In this document: positions 23,689-31,624 of the stretch, piece by piece
How positions within the stretch are numbered: position 1 is the first letter of the stretch
Layout: every line of letters starts with the position of its first letter
The notes under the pieces: generated by a model
Databases searched by the model: none
Seen by the model: only the letters and a program-made list of their open reading frames with translations
Told to the model about the DNA's origin: nothing
Position numbers and translations under genes: made by a program
Assembly: GCF_002222055.1 (NCBI RefSeq)
Contig: NZ_MUGS01000056.1
Coordinates: forward strand, 1 to 49,082
Direction of reading: 5' to 3'
Source of the DNA: Flavobacterium araucananum
Lineage (GTDB): Bacteria > Bacteroidota > Bacteroidia > Flavobacteriales > Flavobacteriaceae
DNA length: 49,082 bases

Positions 23689-25617
23689 ATGAACAAATTT
23701 GAACAATTAGGATTGAATGAATCGTTACTGAAGGCGATTTTAGATCTAGGATTTGAGAATCCGTCAGAAGTACAGGAGAAAGCGATTCCCCTATTATTGG
23801 AAAAAGACACAGATATGGTTGCGTTGGCTCAGACAGGGACAGGGAAAACGGCAGCTTTCGGTTTTCCGCTAATTCAAAAAATTGATGCTGACAACAAGAA
23901 TACACAAGCATTAGTTTTATCGCCAACACGAGAACTTTGTTTACAGATTACCAACGAACTTAAAAACTACTCAAAATACGAGAAAGGTATTAATGTGGTA
24001 GCAGTTTACGGCGGGGCTAGTATTACAGAGCAAGCTAGAGACATTAAAAGAGGAGCACAAATTATTGTGGCTACTCCGGGAAGAATGCAAGACATGATCA
24101 ACAGAGGTTTGGTTAACATTAAAAATATAGATTACTGTATTCTTGATGAGGCTGACGAAATGTTGAACATGGGGTTTTATGAGGATATCGTGTCTATATT
24201 ATCAGATACTCCAGATCAAAAAAGTACATGGTTGTTCTCTGCAACTATGCCACAAGAGGTTGCCAGAATTGCAAAACAATTCATGAGCGAACCGGTTGAA
24301 ATTACTGTTGGAGCTAAGAACTCTGGTTCTGCAACAGTTTCTCACGAATTTTACTTAGTAAATGCTCGTGATCGTTACGAAGCTTTAAAACGTTTAGCCG
24401 ATGCAAATCCAGATATTTTCTCTGTGGTTTTCTGTCGTACTAAAAGAGATACACAGGCTGTTGCCGAAAAATTAATCGAAGACGGATACAGCGCTGCTGC
24501 ATTGCACGGAGATTTATCTCAGGCGCAACGTGATGGTGTAATGAAATCTTTCCGTGGAAGACAAATTCAGATGCTTGTTGCTACTGACGTTGCTGCACGT
24601 GGTATTGACGTTGATAATATTACTCACGTAGTAAATTACCAACTTCCTGACGAAATCGAGACTTACAATCACCGTTCAGGACGTACCGGTAGAGCTGGAA
24701 AATTAGGAACTTCTATTGTAATTGTTACAAAAAGTGAGTTGCGTAAAATTTCTTCTATCGAAAGAATCATCAAACAAAAATTTGAAGAAAAATCTATTCC
24801 TTCCGGAATCGAAATTTGCGAAATTCAATTATTGCACTTAGCAAACAAAATTAAAGATACTGAAGTTGATCACGAAATTGACAACTATTTACCAGCAATC
24901 AACAACGTTCTTGAAGGTTTATCTAAAGAAGAGTTGATCAAGAAAATGGTTTCAGTAGAATTTAACCGTTTTATTGCTTATTACAAAAAGAACAGAGATA
25001 TTTCATCTCAAGCTGGAGAAAGACGCGAAAGAACTGACTCTGAGCCAAGAGAATTTAATAATAACGGAGCAGTTCGTTATTTTGTAAACATTGGTTCAAG
25101 AGATAATTTCGATTGGATGTCTCTTAAAGATTACCTGAAAGAAACATTAGACTTAGGTCGTGATGACGTTTTCAAGGTAGATGTAAAAGAAGGTTTCTCT
25201 TTCTTTAATACTGATCCTGAGCACACTGATAAAGTTATGGAAGTATTAAACAACGTACAATTAGAAGGACGTCGTATTAATGTTGAAATTTCTAAAAATG
25301 ATGGTGGCGGAAGACGTGACCATAACGGACGTAGCGGTGGCGGCGGTGGACGTAGTTCTGCTCCAAGACGCGAAGGTTCTGGTGGTGGAAGTTTTGGACC
25401 AAGACGTGAAGGTTCTGGTGGTGGATTTAGAAGCGACAGAAATTCATCTGCTCCAAGAGAAGGTGGTTTCAGAAGCGACAGAAATTCATCTGCTCCAAAA
25501 AGAGAAGGTGGTTTTAGAAGTTCTGCTCCAAGAAGCGAAGGTAGTTCAGACAGAGCTCCAAGACGTTCTGAAAGCTTTGGTGATTCGCCAAGACCAAGAA
25601 GACCAAGAAGAGATTAA
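23689..25617 (+). CDS. DEAD-box RNA helicase with DbpA-type domain and Gly/Arg-rich tail
   Basis: 642 residues from the ATG at 23689 (MNKFEQLGLNESLLKAI). The helicase core has AQTGTGKTAAF (motif I), DEAD (II), SAT (III), ATDVAARGID (V) and HRSGRTGRAG (VI). About residues 455-545 hold a DbpA-like RNA-binding domain (AVRYFVNIGSRDNFDWMSLK). The last ~90 residues are low-complexity Arg/Gly/Ser with REGSGGG and FRSDRNSSAPREGG repeats, as in CsdA/DeaD-type helicases that act on structured RNA and ribosome assembly. The tail is encoded partly by a 28-nt direct repeat. The gene stands alone. Confidence 0.93.
   Translation: MNKFEQLGLNESLLKAILDLGFENPSEVQEKAIPLLLEKDTDMVALAQTGTGKTAAFGFPLIQKIDADNKNTQALVLSPTRELCLQITNELKNYSKYEKGINVVAVYGGASITEQARDIKRGAQIIVATPGRMQDMINRGLVNIKNIDYCILDEADEMLNMGFYEDIVSILSDTPDQKSTWLFSATMPQEVARIAKQFMSEPVEITVGAKNSGSATVSHEFYLVNARDRYEALKRLADANPDIFSVVFCRTKRDTQAVAEKLIEDGYSAAALHGDLSQAQRDGVMKSFRGRQIQMLVATDVAARGIDVDNITHVVNYQLPDEIETYNHRSGRTGRAGKLGTSIVIVTKSELRKISSIERIIKQKFEEKSIPSGIEICEIQLLHLANKIKDTEVDHEIDNYLPAINNVLEGLSKEELIKKMVSVEFNRFIAYYKKNRDISSQAGERRERTDSEPREFNNNGAVRYFVNIGSRDNFDWMSLKDYLKETLDLGRDDVFKVDVKEGFSFFNTDPEHTDKVMEVLNNVQLEGRRINVEISKNDGGGRRDHNGRSGGGGGRSSAPRREGSGGGSFGPRREGSGGGFRSDRNSSAPREGGFRSDRNSSAPKREGGFRSSAPRSEGSSDRAPRRSESFGDSPRPRRPRRD
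25429..25498. repeat. 28-nt direct repeat in the helicase tail, period 42
   Basis: The same 28 bases, beginning AGAAGCGACAGAAATTCATC, occur at 25429-25456 and 25471-25498. They encode two copies of SDRNSSAP in the disordered tail. This is a likely site of length variation between strains. Confidence 0.85.
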
Positions 25618-25705
25618 TTCTCTTTGTTAATTTTCTGATAATTATATTCGAAGACTGCGAAATATTTAATCCCTATTTAGTACTTTTAGTGCTTTAAATC
25701 AGGAT

Positions 25706-26482
25706 ATGAAATATTTCGCAGTTTTCTTTTTTACACTACTATCTACTACTATTGGTTTTGCCCAAGATGTTGAATCTACAGTACCACAAAGGGTTTCCGG
25801 TTATATTATTAACGATAATAGCAAACAACCACTTGCCAATGTAAACATCATTAACACCAACAAAGTGCGTGGTGCAAAGTCTGATTCAAAAGGATATTTT
25901 GAGATAGATGTTCAGCTTAATGATACAATCCACTTCTCTATTCTAGGATTTCAATCTCTAAGAATCAGAGTAACAAATGACTGGATAAAAAATAAAGTGA
26001 CAAGGATTCAACTTACTGAAAAAGCAATTGCTCTTGAAGAAGTAATTATCGCTCCCTTTAATTTAACAGGATATCTTGAAGTCGATTCAAAATTAATCCC
26101 AACCAAAGAAAATTACCGTTACAGTATTTCTGGTCTTACGCAAGGTTATGAAGCCGGCGAATATTCTCCCAATGCATTTGGAAAAGTATTAGGCTCTATT
26201 TTTAATCCTGCCGATGTTCTCTATGGATTTTTCGGAAAAAATGCAAAAGAACTTAAAAAACTTAAAGAAATGAGGAAGGACGATACCGTTCGAAATCTTC
26301 TTGAATCCAAATATGATCGTGAAACGGTCTCTGTACTTCTGGGTATTAGTAAAGACGAAATTCCCGAAATTTTGCAACGTTGCAACTATTCTGACTCCTT
26401 TATACAATCTGCCAATGATTTACAAATCATGGATGCTATAAATGGTTGTTATGAGCAATATAAAGTACTAAAACGGAATTAA
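25706..26482 (+). CDS. CarboxypepD_reg-like domain exported protein
   Basis: 258 residues with a signal peptide ending FAQDV (about residue 22). Residues ~30-115 form a carboxypeptidase-regulatory-like beta-sandwich: VSGYIINDNSKQPLANVNI, GAKSDSKGYFEIDVQLNDT and FSILGFQSLRIRV. This is the domain seen at the N terminus of TonB-dependent receptors, but here no plug or barrel follows. The C-terminal ~140 residues are mostly helical (KNAKELKKLKEMRKDDTVRN). Stand-alone proteins of this kind are frequent in Bacteroidota and of unknown role. A terminator follows. Confidence 0.75.
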   Translation: MKYFAVFFFTLLSTTIGFAQDVESTVPQRVSGYIINDNSKQPLANVNIINTNKVRGAKSDSKGYFEIDVQLNDTIHFSILGFQSLRIRVTNDWIKNKVTRIQLTEKAIALEEVIIAPFNLTGYLEVDSKLIPTKENYRYSISGLTQGYEAGEYSPNAFGKVLGSIFNPADVLYGFFGKNAKELKKLKEMRKDDTVRNLLESKYDRETVSVLLGISKDEIPEILQRCNYSDSFIQSANDLQIMDAINGCYEQYKVLKRN

Positions 26483-26505
26483 ATTTATACGTAAAGAAAA
26501 TACTT

Positions 26506-26539
26506 AAATCCTCAATTTTAAAAAATTGGGGATTTTTTT
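26506..26539 (+). terminator. Rho-independent terminator
   Basis: AAATCCTCAATTTT pairs with AAAATTGGGGATTT (one G-T pair), followed by T7. It ends the gene stopping at 26482. Confidence 0.85.
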
Positions 26540-26610
26540 ATGCTGTTTAAATTTTAAAAACTCTTATATTTACTCTAACAAATAGTAATATCAACCAAAA
26601 TTAATATATT

Positions 26611-26721
26611 ATGGCTAAGAGTCAAGATGCTAAAAAAACGGTAAAAAAAGAACCGTTAAAAACGGCTAAAGAGAAAAAAGAAGAAAAAAGAGAGAAGAAA
26701 AACGCTCCTAAAAGAGATTAA
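26611..26721 (+). CDS. 36-residue Lys/Glu-rich microprotein
   Basis: The ATG at 26611 opens a frame that reads MAKSQDAKKTVKKEPLKTAK, then a run of Lys, Glu and Arg, and ends APKRD at the TAA at 26719-26721. No cysteine or hydrophobic segment is present. About 45% of residues are Lys or Arg, spread as an amphipathic or disordered chain. It lies between a terminator and a repeat element. TATATTTA, one base off a -7 box, is upstream at about 26565-26572. Short basic proteins of this sort occur in Flavobacterium genomes without known function; nucleic-acid binding is plausible only from charge. Confidence 0.6.
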   Translation: MAKSQDAKKTVKKEPLKTAKEKKEEKREKKNAPKRD

Positions 26722-26723
26722 TT

Positions 26724-26797
26724 TTAGTCTCAGCTTACAGTCTCAGCTTGCAGTTCTTTTAAACTGAATACTGAGACTGTGACTGAATACTAAGACT
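26724..26797. repeat. CAGTCTCAGT-type inverted repeat, copy 2
   Basis: CAGTCTCAG (26739-26747) pairs with CTGAGACTG (26771-26779), flanked by further AGTCTCAG and ACTGAATACT words shared with copy 1 at 10838-10894. It fills the gap between the microprotein stop and the pepD stop at 26800. Confidence 0.75.
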
Positions 26798-26799
26798 TA

Positions 26800-28260
26800 T
26801 TATTTAACCGGAATATTAGAAAGAATCTCCAATACAAATTTCCAATATTTTTGAGCAGAAGAAATACTTGCTCTTTCATCCGGAGAATGTGCTCCATGAA
26901 TTGTTGGTCCAAAAGAAATCATATCCATATCCGGATAATTTGTTCCTAAAATCCCACATTCTAAACCAGCGTGGCAAGCTACAACTTTTGGTTTTTCATT
27001 ATTTTGTTTCTCATAAATCCCTACCAAAGTATCTAATATTTCAGAATTTACATTTGGTGTCCATCCCGGGTAAGAACCCGCAAGTTCTACTTCGCAACCT
27101 ACCAATTCAAAAGCAGAACGCAATGCATTTGCCAAATCGAATTTTGAAGTTTCAACTGATGAACGTGTTAAACATCCAACCGAAATTTCGCCGTCTTTTA
27201 CAATAACGCGAGCAATATTATTTGATGTTTCGACCAAATCTTCCATATCAGTACTCATTCTGTAAACGCCGTTATGAGCTGCATAAATAGCACGGATAAT
27301 ACCTTCCTGAACTCCTAAATCCATTACTTTTTCAGGCAAATCGCATTTTACGATTTCAATCACAAGGTTTGGTTCAGTTGTTTTATATTCGGCTTTAATA
27401 TCATTGATGATTTCCTGCATATCAAAAATATATGCTTCATCAAACATTTCAGAAATAATTACTTTTGCAACACTTTCTCTTGGAATAGCGTTTCTTAAAC
27501 TTCCTCCGTTAATTTCAGCTACCTGCAAACCAAAGTTTTCAAAAGCATCAAATAACAAACGGTTCATAATTTTATTAGCATTCCCTAAACCTTTGTTGAT
27601 ATCCATTCCTGAATGCCCTCCGTTTAAGCCTTTTACCGTAATAATATGCCCAACAGAACCTTCCGGAACTTCTTCTTCATTATAAGATCTTGTAGCTGTT
27701 ACATCCACTCCACCAGCACAACCTATATCAATTTCATCATCTTCTTCTGTATCTAAATTTAAAAGGATCTGTCCCTGAAGAATACCTCCCTTTAAGTTTA
27801 AAGCTCCTGTCATTCCGGTTTCCTCATCAATTGTAAACAAAGCTTCGATTGCAGGATGCGGGATATCTTTGCTTTCTAAAACAGCCATAATTGTAGCTAC
27901 CCCTAACCCGTTATCTGCTCCTAATGTTGTACCGCGAGCGCGAACCCAGTCACCATCTACATACATATCGATTCCCTGGGTATCAAAATCAAAAACAGTA
28001 TCTGCATTTTTTTGGTGCACCATATCAAGGTGTCCCTGCATTACGATTGCTTTACGATTTTCCATTCCCGGAGTTGCCGGTTTTCTGATAATAACATTTC
28101 TGATTTCGTCTTCAAAAGTTTCTAAACCTAAGCTATTTCCAAAGTTTTTCATAAACTCGATTACGCGCTCTTCTTTCTTTGACGGACGCGGAACGGCATT
28201 TAAATCTGCAAATTTATTCCACAGTACTTTAGGTTCCAGATTTCTTATTTCCTGACTCAT
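26800..28260 (-). CDS. pepD: Aminoacyl-histidine dipeptidase (PepD)
   Basis: 486 residues from the ATG at 28260 (MSQEIRNLEPKVLWNKF); a TTG at 28284 would add eight unlikely residues. An M20-family zinc dipeptidase: MQGHLDMVHQ (first metal His with catalytic Asp), GADNGLGVA (bridging Asp), TIDEETGMTGA (catalytic Glu-Glu pair), DTEEDDEIDIGCAGG and GGHSGMDI in the lid domain, and SFGPTIHGAHSPDERA near the end with the last His. It cleaves Xaa-His dipeptides such as carnosine in the cytoplasm. The length agrees with E. coli PepD. It is monocistronic. Confidence 0.92.
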   Translation of the reverse strand: MSQEIRNLEPKVLWNKFADLNAVPRPSKKEERVIEFMKNFGNSLGLETFEDEIRNVIIRKPATPGMENRKAIVMQGHLDMVHQKNADTVFDFDTQGIDMYVDGDWVRARGTTLGADNGLGVATIMAVLESKDIPHPAIEALFTIDEETGMTGALNLKGGILQGQILLNLDTEEDDEIDIGCAGGVDVTATRSYNEEEVPEGSVGHIITVKGLNGGHSGMDINKGLGNANKIMNRLLFDAFENFGLQVAEINGGSLRNAIPRESVAKVIISEMFDEAYIFDMQEIINDIKAEYKTTEPNLVIEIVKCDLPEKVMDLGVQEGIIRAIYAAHNGVYRMSTDMEDLVETSNNIARVIVKDGEISVGCLTRSSVETSKFDLANALRSAFELVGCEVELAGSYPGWTPNVNSEILDTLVGIYEKQNNEKPKVVACHAGLECGILGTNYPDMDMISFGPTIHGAHSPDERASISSAQKYWKFVLEILSNIPVK

Positions 28261-28294
28261 TATTTTTTGTTTGAAGTTTAACAATTAAGAGTTC

Positions 28295-28310
28295 CAAAGT
28301 TACAAAGTTA
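28295..28310 (-). promoter_or_regulatory. Two tandem -7 promoter elements (TAACTTTG twice, minus strand)
   Basis: On the minus strand TAACTTTGTAACTTTG contains two exact TAnnTTTG boxes about 35-50 nt upstream of the pepD ATG (28260). Either could position RNA polymerase; both favour the ATG at 28260. Confidence 0.5.
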
Positions 28311-28332
28311 AACGGGAATGTGTTTGTTTTTT

Positions 28333-28453
28333 TGCCACGAATTACACGAATTAGCACAAATTATAAGCAAAGTAAATCAGATTATACAAATCTTTAGTAC
28401 TTAGTTAAACCATTAAAAATAAAGCAAATTTTAATTAGTGAAATTCGCGCCTA
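28333..28453. repeat. GCCACGAATT-type inverted repeat, copy 1
   Basis: The left arm TGCCACGAATTACACGAATT (from 28333) and right arm AATTAGTGAAATTCGCG (28432-28448) are imperfect reverse complements around ~75 bp. A second copy lies at 30144-30262. The stretch 28261-28493 holds this repeat and the pepD promoter and no gene. Confidence 0.7.
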
Positions 28454-28493
28454 ACTTTTTACAATCAATTAATATTGAATAGATAAGTAAGTC

Positions 28494-28787
28494 TTATTTT
28501 GGATATTTTGAAGGATTTAATGAAGTATTAAAAACAGATAAAATATAAATTGTTTTCAACGCTTCGTCGATAAAATAGAAGATAATAAAGGGAAAATTTT
28601 TAGTGGGAATACCGTGATAATCTTTGTATCTAATTTGAAAGAAAGGATTTCGTTTCAATGTTTCTATATGACCATCAATTACTTGATAAAAATATTCACC
28701 CAGCCCACTTTGCTTAGATTCATAATAATTAATCGCATCTTGTATATCAAGAATTGCTCTTGGCTCAATTACAACTTCAAAAATCAT
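28494..28787 (-). CDS. RelE/ParE-family toxin
   Basis: 97 residues with the ParE-type pattern: VVIEPRAILDIQDAINYYES, LGEYFYQVIDGHIETLKRNP and RYKDYHGIPTKNFPFIIFYF. The family consists of toxins acting on DNA gyrase (ParE) or ribosome-bound mRNA (RelE); residues here look more like ParE, lacking obvious RelE catalytic residues. Its ATG overlaps the antitoxin's TGA (ATGA at 28784-28787), showing translational coupling with the antitoxin gene upstream. It is a chromosomal type II toxin-antitoxin pair. Confidence 0.85.
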   Translation of the reverse strand: MIFEVVIEPRAILDIQDAINYYESKQSGLGEYFYQVIDGHIETLKRNPFFQIRYKDYHGIPTKNFPFIIFYFIDEALKTIYILSVFNTSLNPSKYPK

Positions 28788-28996
28788 TTTTCTGATTTAA
28801 AACATAATTGTTTTTTTGCTTCATTCCAAGGAATAAAATCATTAACCTTCGAAGTCGATCTTCTTTCATCTAACAAATTTTTCATTTCTTCAGTCACAGA
28901 AAATTCATTAATTACAGTTTCATAATTAAATTTTTCTATTAATTGCATAAAGAAAGACAATTCATTATCCGGAATATTTAAAGTGATTTGTGTCAT
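28784..28996 (-). CDS. Antitoxin of the ParE-type pair
   Basis: 70 residues beginning MTQITLNIPDNELSFFMQLI, then VTEEMKNLLDERRSTSKVND and FIPWNEAKKQLC. The first strand and helices suggest a ribbon-helix-helix-like dimer, with a C-terminal tail to wrap the toxin. It lies first in the two-gene operon and overlaps the toxin start by four bases. A -7 element (TAAATTTG, minus strand) lies at 29016-29023, 20 nt before the ATG. The specific antitoxin family is not identified. Confidence 0.8.
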   Translation of the reverse strand: MTQITLNIPDNELSFFMQLIEKFNYETVINEFSVTEEMKNLLDERRSTSKVNDFIPWNEAKKQLCFKSEK

Positions 28997-29015
28997 TTTT
29001 CCTTTTATTGAATAA

Positions 29016-29023
29016 CAAATTTA
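29016..29023 (-). promoter_or_regulatory. -7 promoter element of the toxin-antitoxin operon (TAAATTTG)
   Basis: An exact TAnnTTTG on the minus strand, 20 nt before the antitoxin ATG. Confidence 0.55.
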
Positions 29024-29079
29024 CAAAAAAGAAAGGGAACTACTATTTTAATTATTATTTTTAACCCAAAAGTAAAACC

Positions 29080-30141
29080 GTGAGAAGAAAATACATACTT
29101 CCCTTATTCCTATTAATACAAATTATAATTTTAAAAATTCTGCCTTTTTTTCCTGAATTTACAGAACGTTTTTACAGCAACGGATTGTACTTGAAAATCT
29201 CGCATTTTTCGAGAATCCTTTTAGGCAAAATTCCATTTTCGATTGGAGATTGTATCTACTCTATTTTGATTTTATTCTTGATTCGATGGATCTGGAAAAC
29301 CCGAAAAACATGGAAAACAAATTGGAAAGACAATCTGTTGAAAGCCTTAAGCTGCCTTTCTGTATTTTACTTTTTCTTTCATTTGCTTTGGGCATTAAAC
29401 TATTATCGGGAACCTCTTTTCGAAAAAATGAAAATACAGCGAGAATATACTGATGCCGAATTACTTGCTTTTACAAAGAAACTAATTGCCAAAACAAACG
29501 AAATTCAGTTTCAAATCACAAAAAAAGACAGTGTAAAAATAGTTTTTCCTTATTCGCAAAACCAGGCTTTTAAGATGAACTTAAACGGTTATGAAAATCT
29601 CGCTAATAAATATCCTTATTTTAAATACGAAATCTTAAGTGTTAAAAAATCATTGTTCAGTTTACCGCTAACCTATATGGGTTTTGGCGGCTATCTAAAC
29701 CCGTTTACTAATGAGGCTCAGGTAAATGATTTGCTGCCTATGTACAATTTTCCGGTTACCACTTGCCACGAAATGGCACATCAAATGGGTTATGCAAGCG
29801 AAAGCGAATGTAACTTTATCGGAGTTTTGGCAGCTGTAAAAAATCAGGATTTATATTATCAATATTCCGGATATAGCTTTGCTTTGCGCTACTGCCTGGG
29901 GATTTGGCAAGCAAAAGATGAAAGAATTTTTAAACAATTGAAGCAAACAGTTCATATTGGAATTTTAAAAAACTATCAGGAAAGCCAGGACTTCTGGAAA
30001 CGATATGAGACACCGATCGAAACAGGCTTTGAGATTTTTTATGATAATTTCTTAAAAACAAATAATCAAAAAGACGGCATGGAAGGTTATAGTAAATTTG
30101 TAGATTTAATGGTGAATTATTACAAAACCAGACCTTTATAA
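29080..30141 (+). CDS. DUF3810-family membrane protein with a metallopeptidase-like HExxH motif
   Basis: 353 residues with a GTG start at 29080 (GTG AGA AGA AAA). N-terminal hydrophobic segments lie at about 5-25, 40-65 and 90-110, followed by a soluble domain. The motif TTCHEMAHQMGYASESECNF contains HEMAH and a downstream Glu, the layout of gluzincin-type zinc sites. DUF3810 proteins are common in Bacteroidota and have no assigned function; a protease is suggested by the motif alone. The gene is followed by a repeat and then the ECF sigma gene. Confidence 0.8.
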   Translation: MRRKYILPLFLLIQIIILKILPFFPEFTERFYSNGLYLKISHFSRILLGKIPFSIGDCIYSILILFLIRWIWKTRKTWKTNWKDNLLKALSCLSVFYFFFHLLWALNYYREPLFEKMKIQREYTDAELLAFTKKLIAKTNEIQFQITKKDSVKIVFPYSQNQAFKMNLNGYENLANKYPYFKYEILSVKKSLFSLPLTYMGFGGYLNPFTNEAQVNDLLPMYNFPVTTCHEMAHQMGYASESECNFIGVLAAVKNQDLYYQYSGYSFALRYCLGIWQAKDERIFKQLKQTVHIGILKNYQESQDFWKRYETPIETGFEIFYDNFLKTNNQKDGMEGYSKFVDLMVNYYKTRPL

Positions 30142-30143
30142 AA

Positions 30144-30262
30144 TTTTGCCACGAATTACACTAATTATCACTAATTTATATATCTGAAAAGCATATTTTA
30201 GATACTCTATTAATTAACGATCAAATTATAATTCGAGAAATTTGTGAAATTCGTGGCTAAAA
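30144..30262. repeat. GCCACGAATT-type inverted repeat, copy 2
   Basis: The left arm TTTTGCCACGAATTACAC (from 30144) and right arm GTGAAATTCGTGGCTAAAA (30244-30262) are near-perfect reverse complements. It begins directly after the DUF3810 stop and fills most of the gap before the sigma factor gene. Confidence 0.8.
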
Positions 30263-30308
30263 AAATAATTCGTTGTAACAAACTACGCTTAAGTAACACT
30301 AATACATT

Positions 30309-30803
30309 ATGAGCGAAAATCTAGAACAGTCATTTGTTGCGCAATTGCAGGCAAATCAGAATATAATCCACAAGATTTGTAGATTATATACTGCTGGCGA
30401 AGATGCTCACAAAGACTTGTTTCAGGAAATTACCATTCAGTTATGGAAAGCTTATCCAAAATTTAGAGGTGATAGTAAATTTTCGACCTGGACCTATCGT
30501 GTCGCTTTAAACACCGCCATTACTTTATACCGAAAAACCAAACGAACCGTATCGACCGTAGAGTATGAAAGTCATCAGCATTTTATAAAAGATGTCGATT
30601 ACAATTATGAAGAAGAAGAACAGATTAAATTGATGTATAAGGCCGTTTATCAGCTTAATGACATCGAAAAAGCATTAGTTTTTATGTATCTAGAAGACAA
30701 AGATTATCAAGAAATAGCAGAAACCCTGGGAATCAGCGAAGTGAATGCACGTGTGAAAATGAACAGAATTAAAGGGAAACTAAAAAAAATACTAAATCCT
30801 TAA
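30309..30803 (+). CDS. RNA polymerase ECF-type sigma factor
   Basis: 164 residues with region 2 (HKDLFQEITIQLWKAYPKFR, STWTYRVALNTAITLYRK) and region 4 (YQEIAETLGISEVNARVKMN), the standard two-domain ECF layout. It directs transcription of a small regulon, often for envelope stress. The next gene, eight bases downstream, encodes a small membrane protein that probably restrains it. No matching operator was identified in the window. Confidence 0.92.
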   Translation: MSENLEQSFVAQLQANQNIIHKICRLYTAGEDAHKDLFQEITIQLWKAYPKFRGDSKFSTWTYRVALNTAITLYRKTKRTVSTVEYESHQHFIKDVDYNYEEEEQIKLMYKAVYQLNDIEKALVFMYLEDKDYQEIAETLGISEVNARVKMNRIKGKLKKILNP

Positions 30804-30811
30804 AAATTATT

Positions 30812-31444
30812 ATGAAAGAACTGGATTTATTAAAAAAAGACTGGAAAAAGAACACGGATTCTTTTGATCAAATTTCTGAAAAGGAAATCTACAAAATGAT
30901 TCACAAAAAATCATCTTCGACAGTAAAGTGGATTTTGATCATTAGTATTCTGGAGGTATTATTTTGGACCGTTTCTAACTTTTTCTCAAGCGTAGATGAT
31001 ATCCTAATTAAAATAAAACATCCTGAAATGATATTTTTAGGAGATGTTTTAATGTACTTTAATTATATTGTTGTGTTGGTTTTTATTTATATTTTTTACA
31101 AAAGGTATAAAACAATATCAACGGTTGAGTCTACAAAATTACTCATGAGTAATATTTTGAAAACCAGAAAAACGGTTCAGTATTATGTTTGGTATAATTT
31201 GGGAATGATCGTTATAAGCTCAATTTTTAGCTTTTTTATCGGGTTTATCTACAATCCGGATATGGCGTTCATTAGAGAGAAATTAGCCTCAAAAGGATTT
31301 GCAACCTTATTTACAGCCGGAACTTTCATTTTTATTACATTGCTGCTTTTAGGAATGTTCTGGTGTTTCTATAGATTACTTTATGGTACTTTATTAAAAA
31401 GATTATATGTAAACTATAAAGAATTGAAGAAAATTGATTTCTAG
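30812..31444 (+). CDS. Four-helix membrane protein, possible anti-sigma factor
   Basis: 210 residues. The first ~38 residues are charged and cytoplasmic (MKELDLLKKDWKKNTDSFDQ, ISEKEIYKMIHKKS), followed by four membrane helices (about 39-58, 75-95, 128-150, 165-190). The gene lies eight bases after the ECF sigma gene, so the pair is translated together. The layout (short N-terminal sigma-binding segment plus membrane anchor) fits an anti-sigma factor, but the usual zinc-binding or FecR domain is missing. The call rests on context. Confidence 0.55.
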   Translation: MKELDLLKKDWKKNTDSFDQISEKEIYKMIHKKSSSTVKWILIISILEVLFWTVSNFFSSVDDILIKIKHPEMIFLGDVLMYFNYIVVLVFIYIFYKRYKTISTVESTKLLMSNILKTRKTVQYYVWYNLGMIVISSIFSFFIGFIYNPDMAFIREKLASKGFATLFTAGTFIFITLLLLGMFWCFYRLLYGTLLKRLYVNYKELKKIDF

Positions 31445-31622
31445 GAAGGTACAAAAATTTAAACGAGGAAGGTACAGAGATTCAAAGTAGCAAAGGTTCA
31501 AAGGTTTTTCCTGATTGAGATTACAAGATGCTAAATTTCTAAGTCAATTTTAAAACTTTAGAAAATCTAAATTCGACAATCAAAAATCTTAAATCAAAAA
31601 TCTAAATTCAACAATCTAAAAT
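31445..31622. repeat. Low-complexity repeats between converging genes
   Basis: The first half has GAGGAAGGTACAGAGATTCAAAG and CAAAGGTTCAAAGG words. The second half has repeated AAAATCTAAATTC and ACAATCTAAAATC words, the reverse complement of those at 1790-1834. It ends two bases before the acyltransferase stop. No open reading frame or strong hairpin was found. Confidence 0.45.
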
Positions 31623-31624
31623 CT

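Noticed and set aside
25280..25630. A 116-residue frame overlapping the helicase tail in another frame.
   Set aside because: It is a by-product of the repetitive Gly/Arg codons of the helicase and has no promoter or start context.
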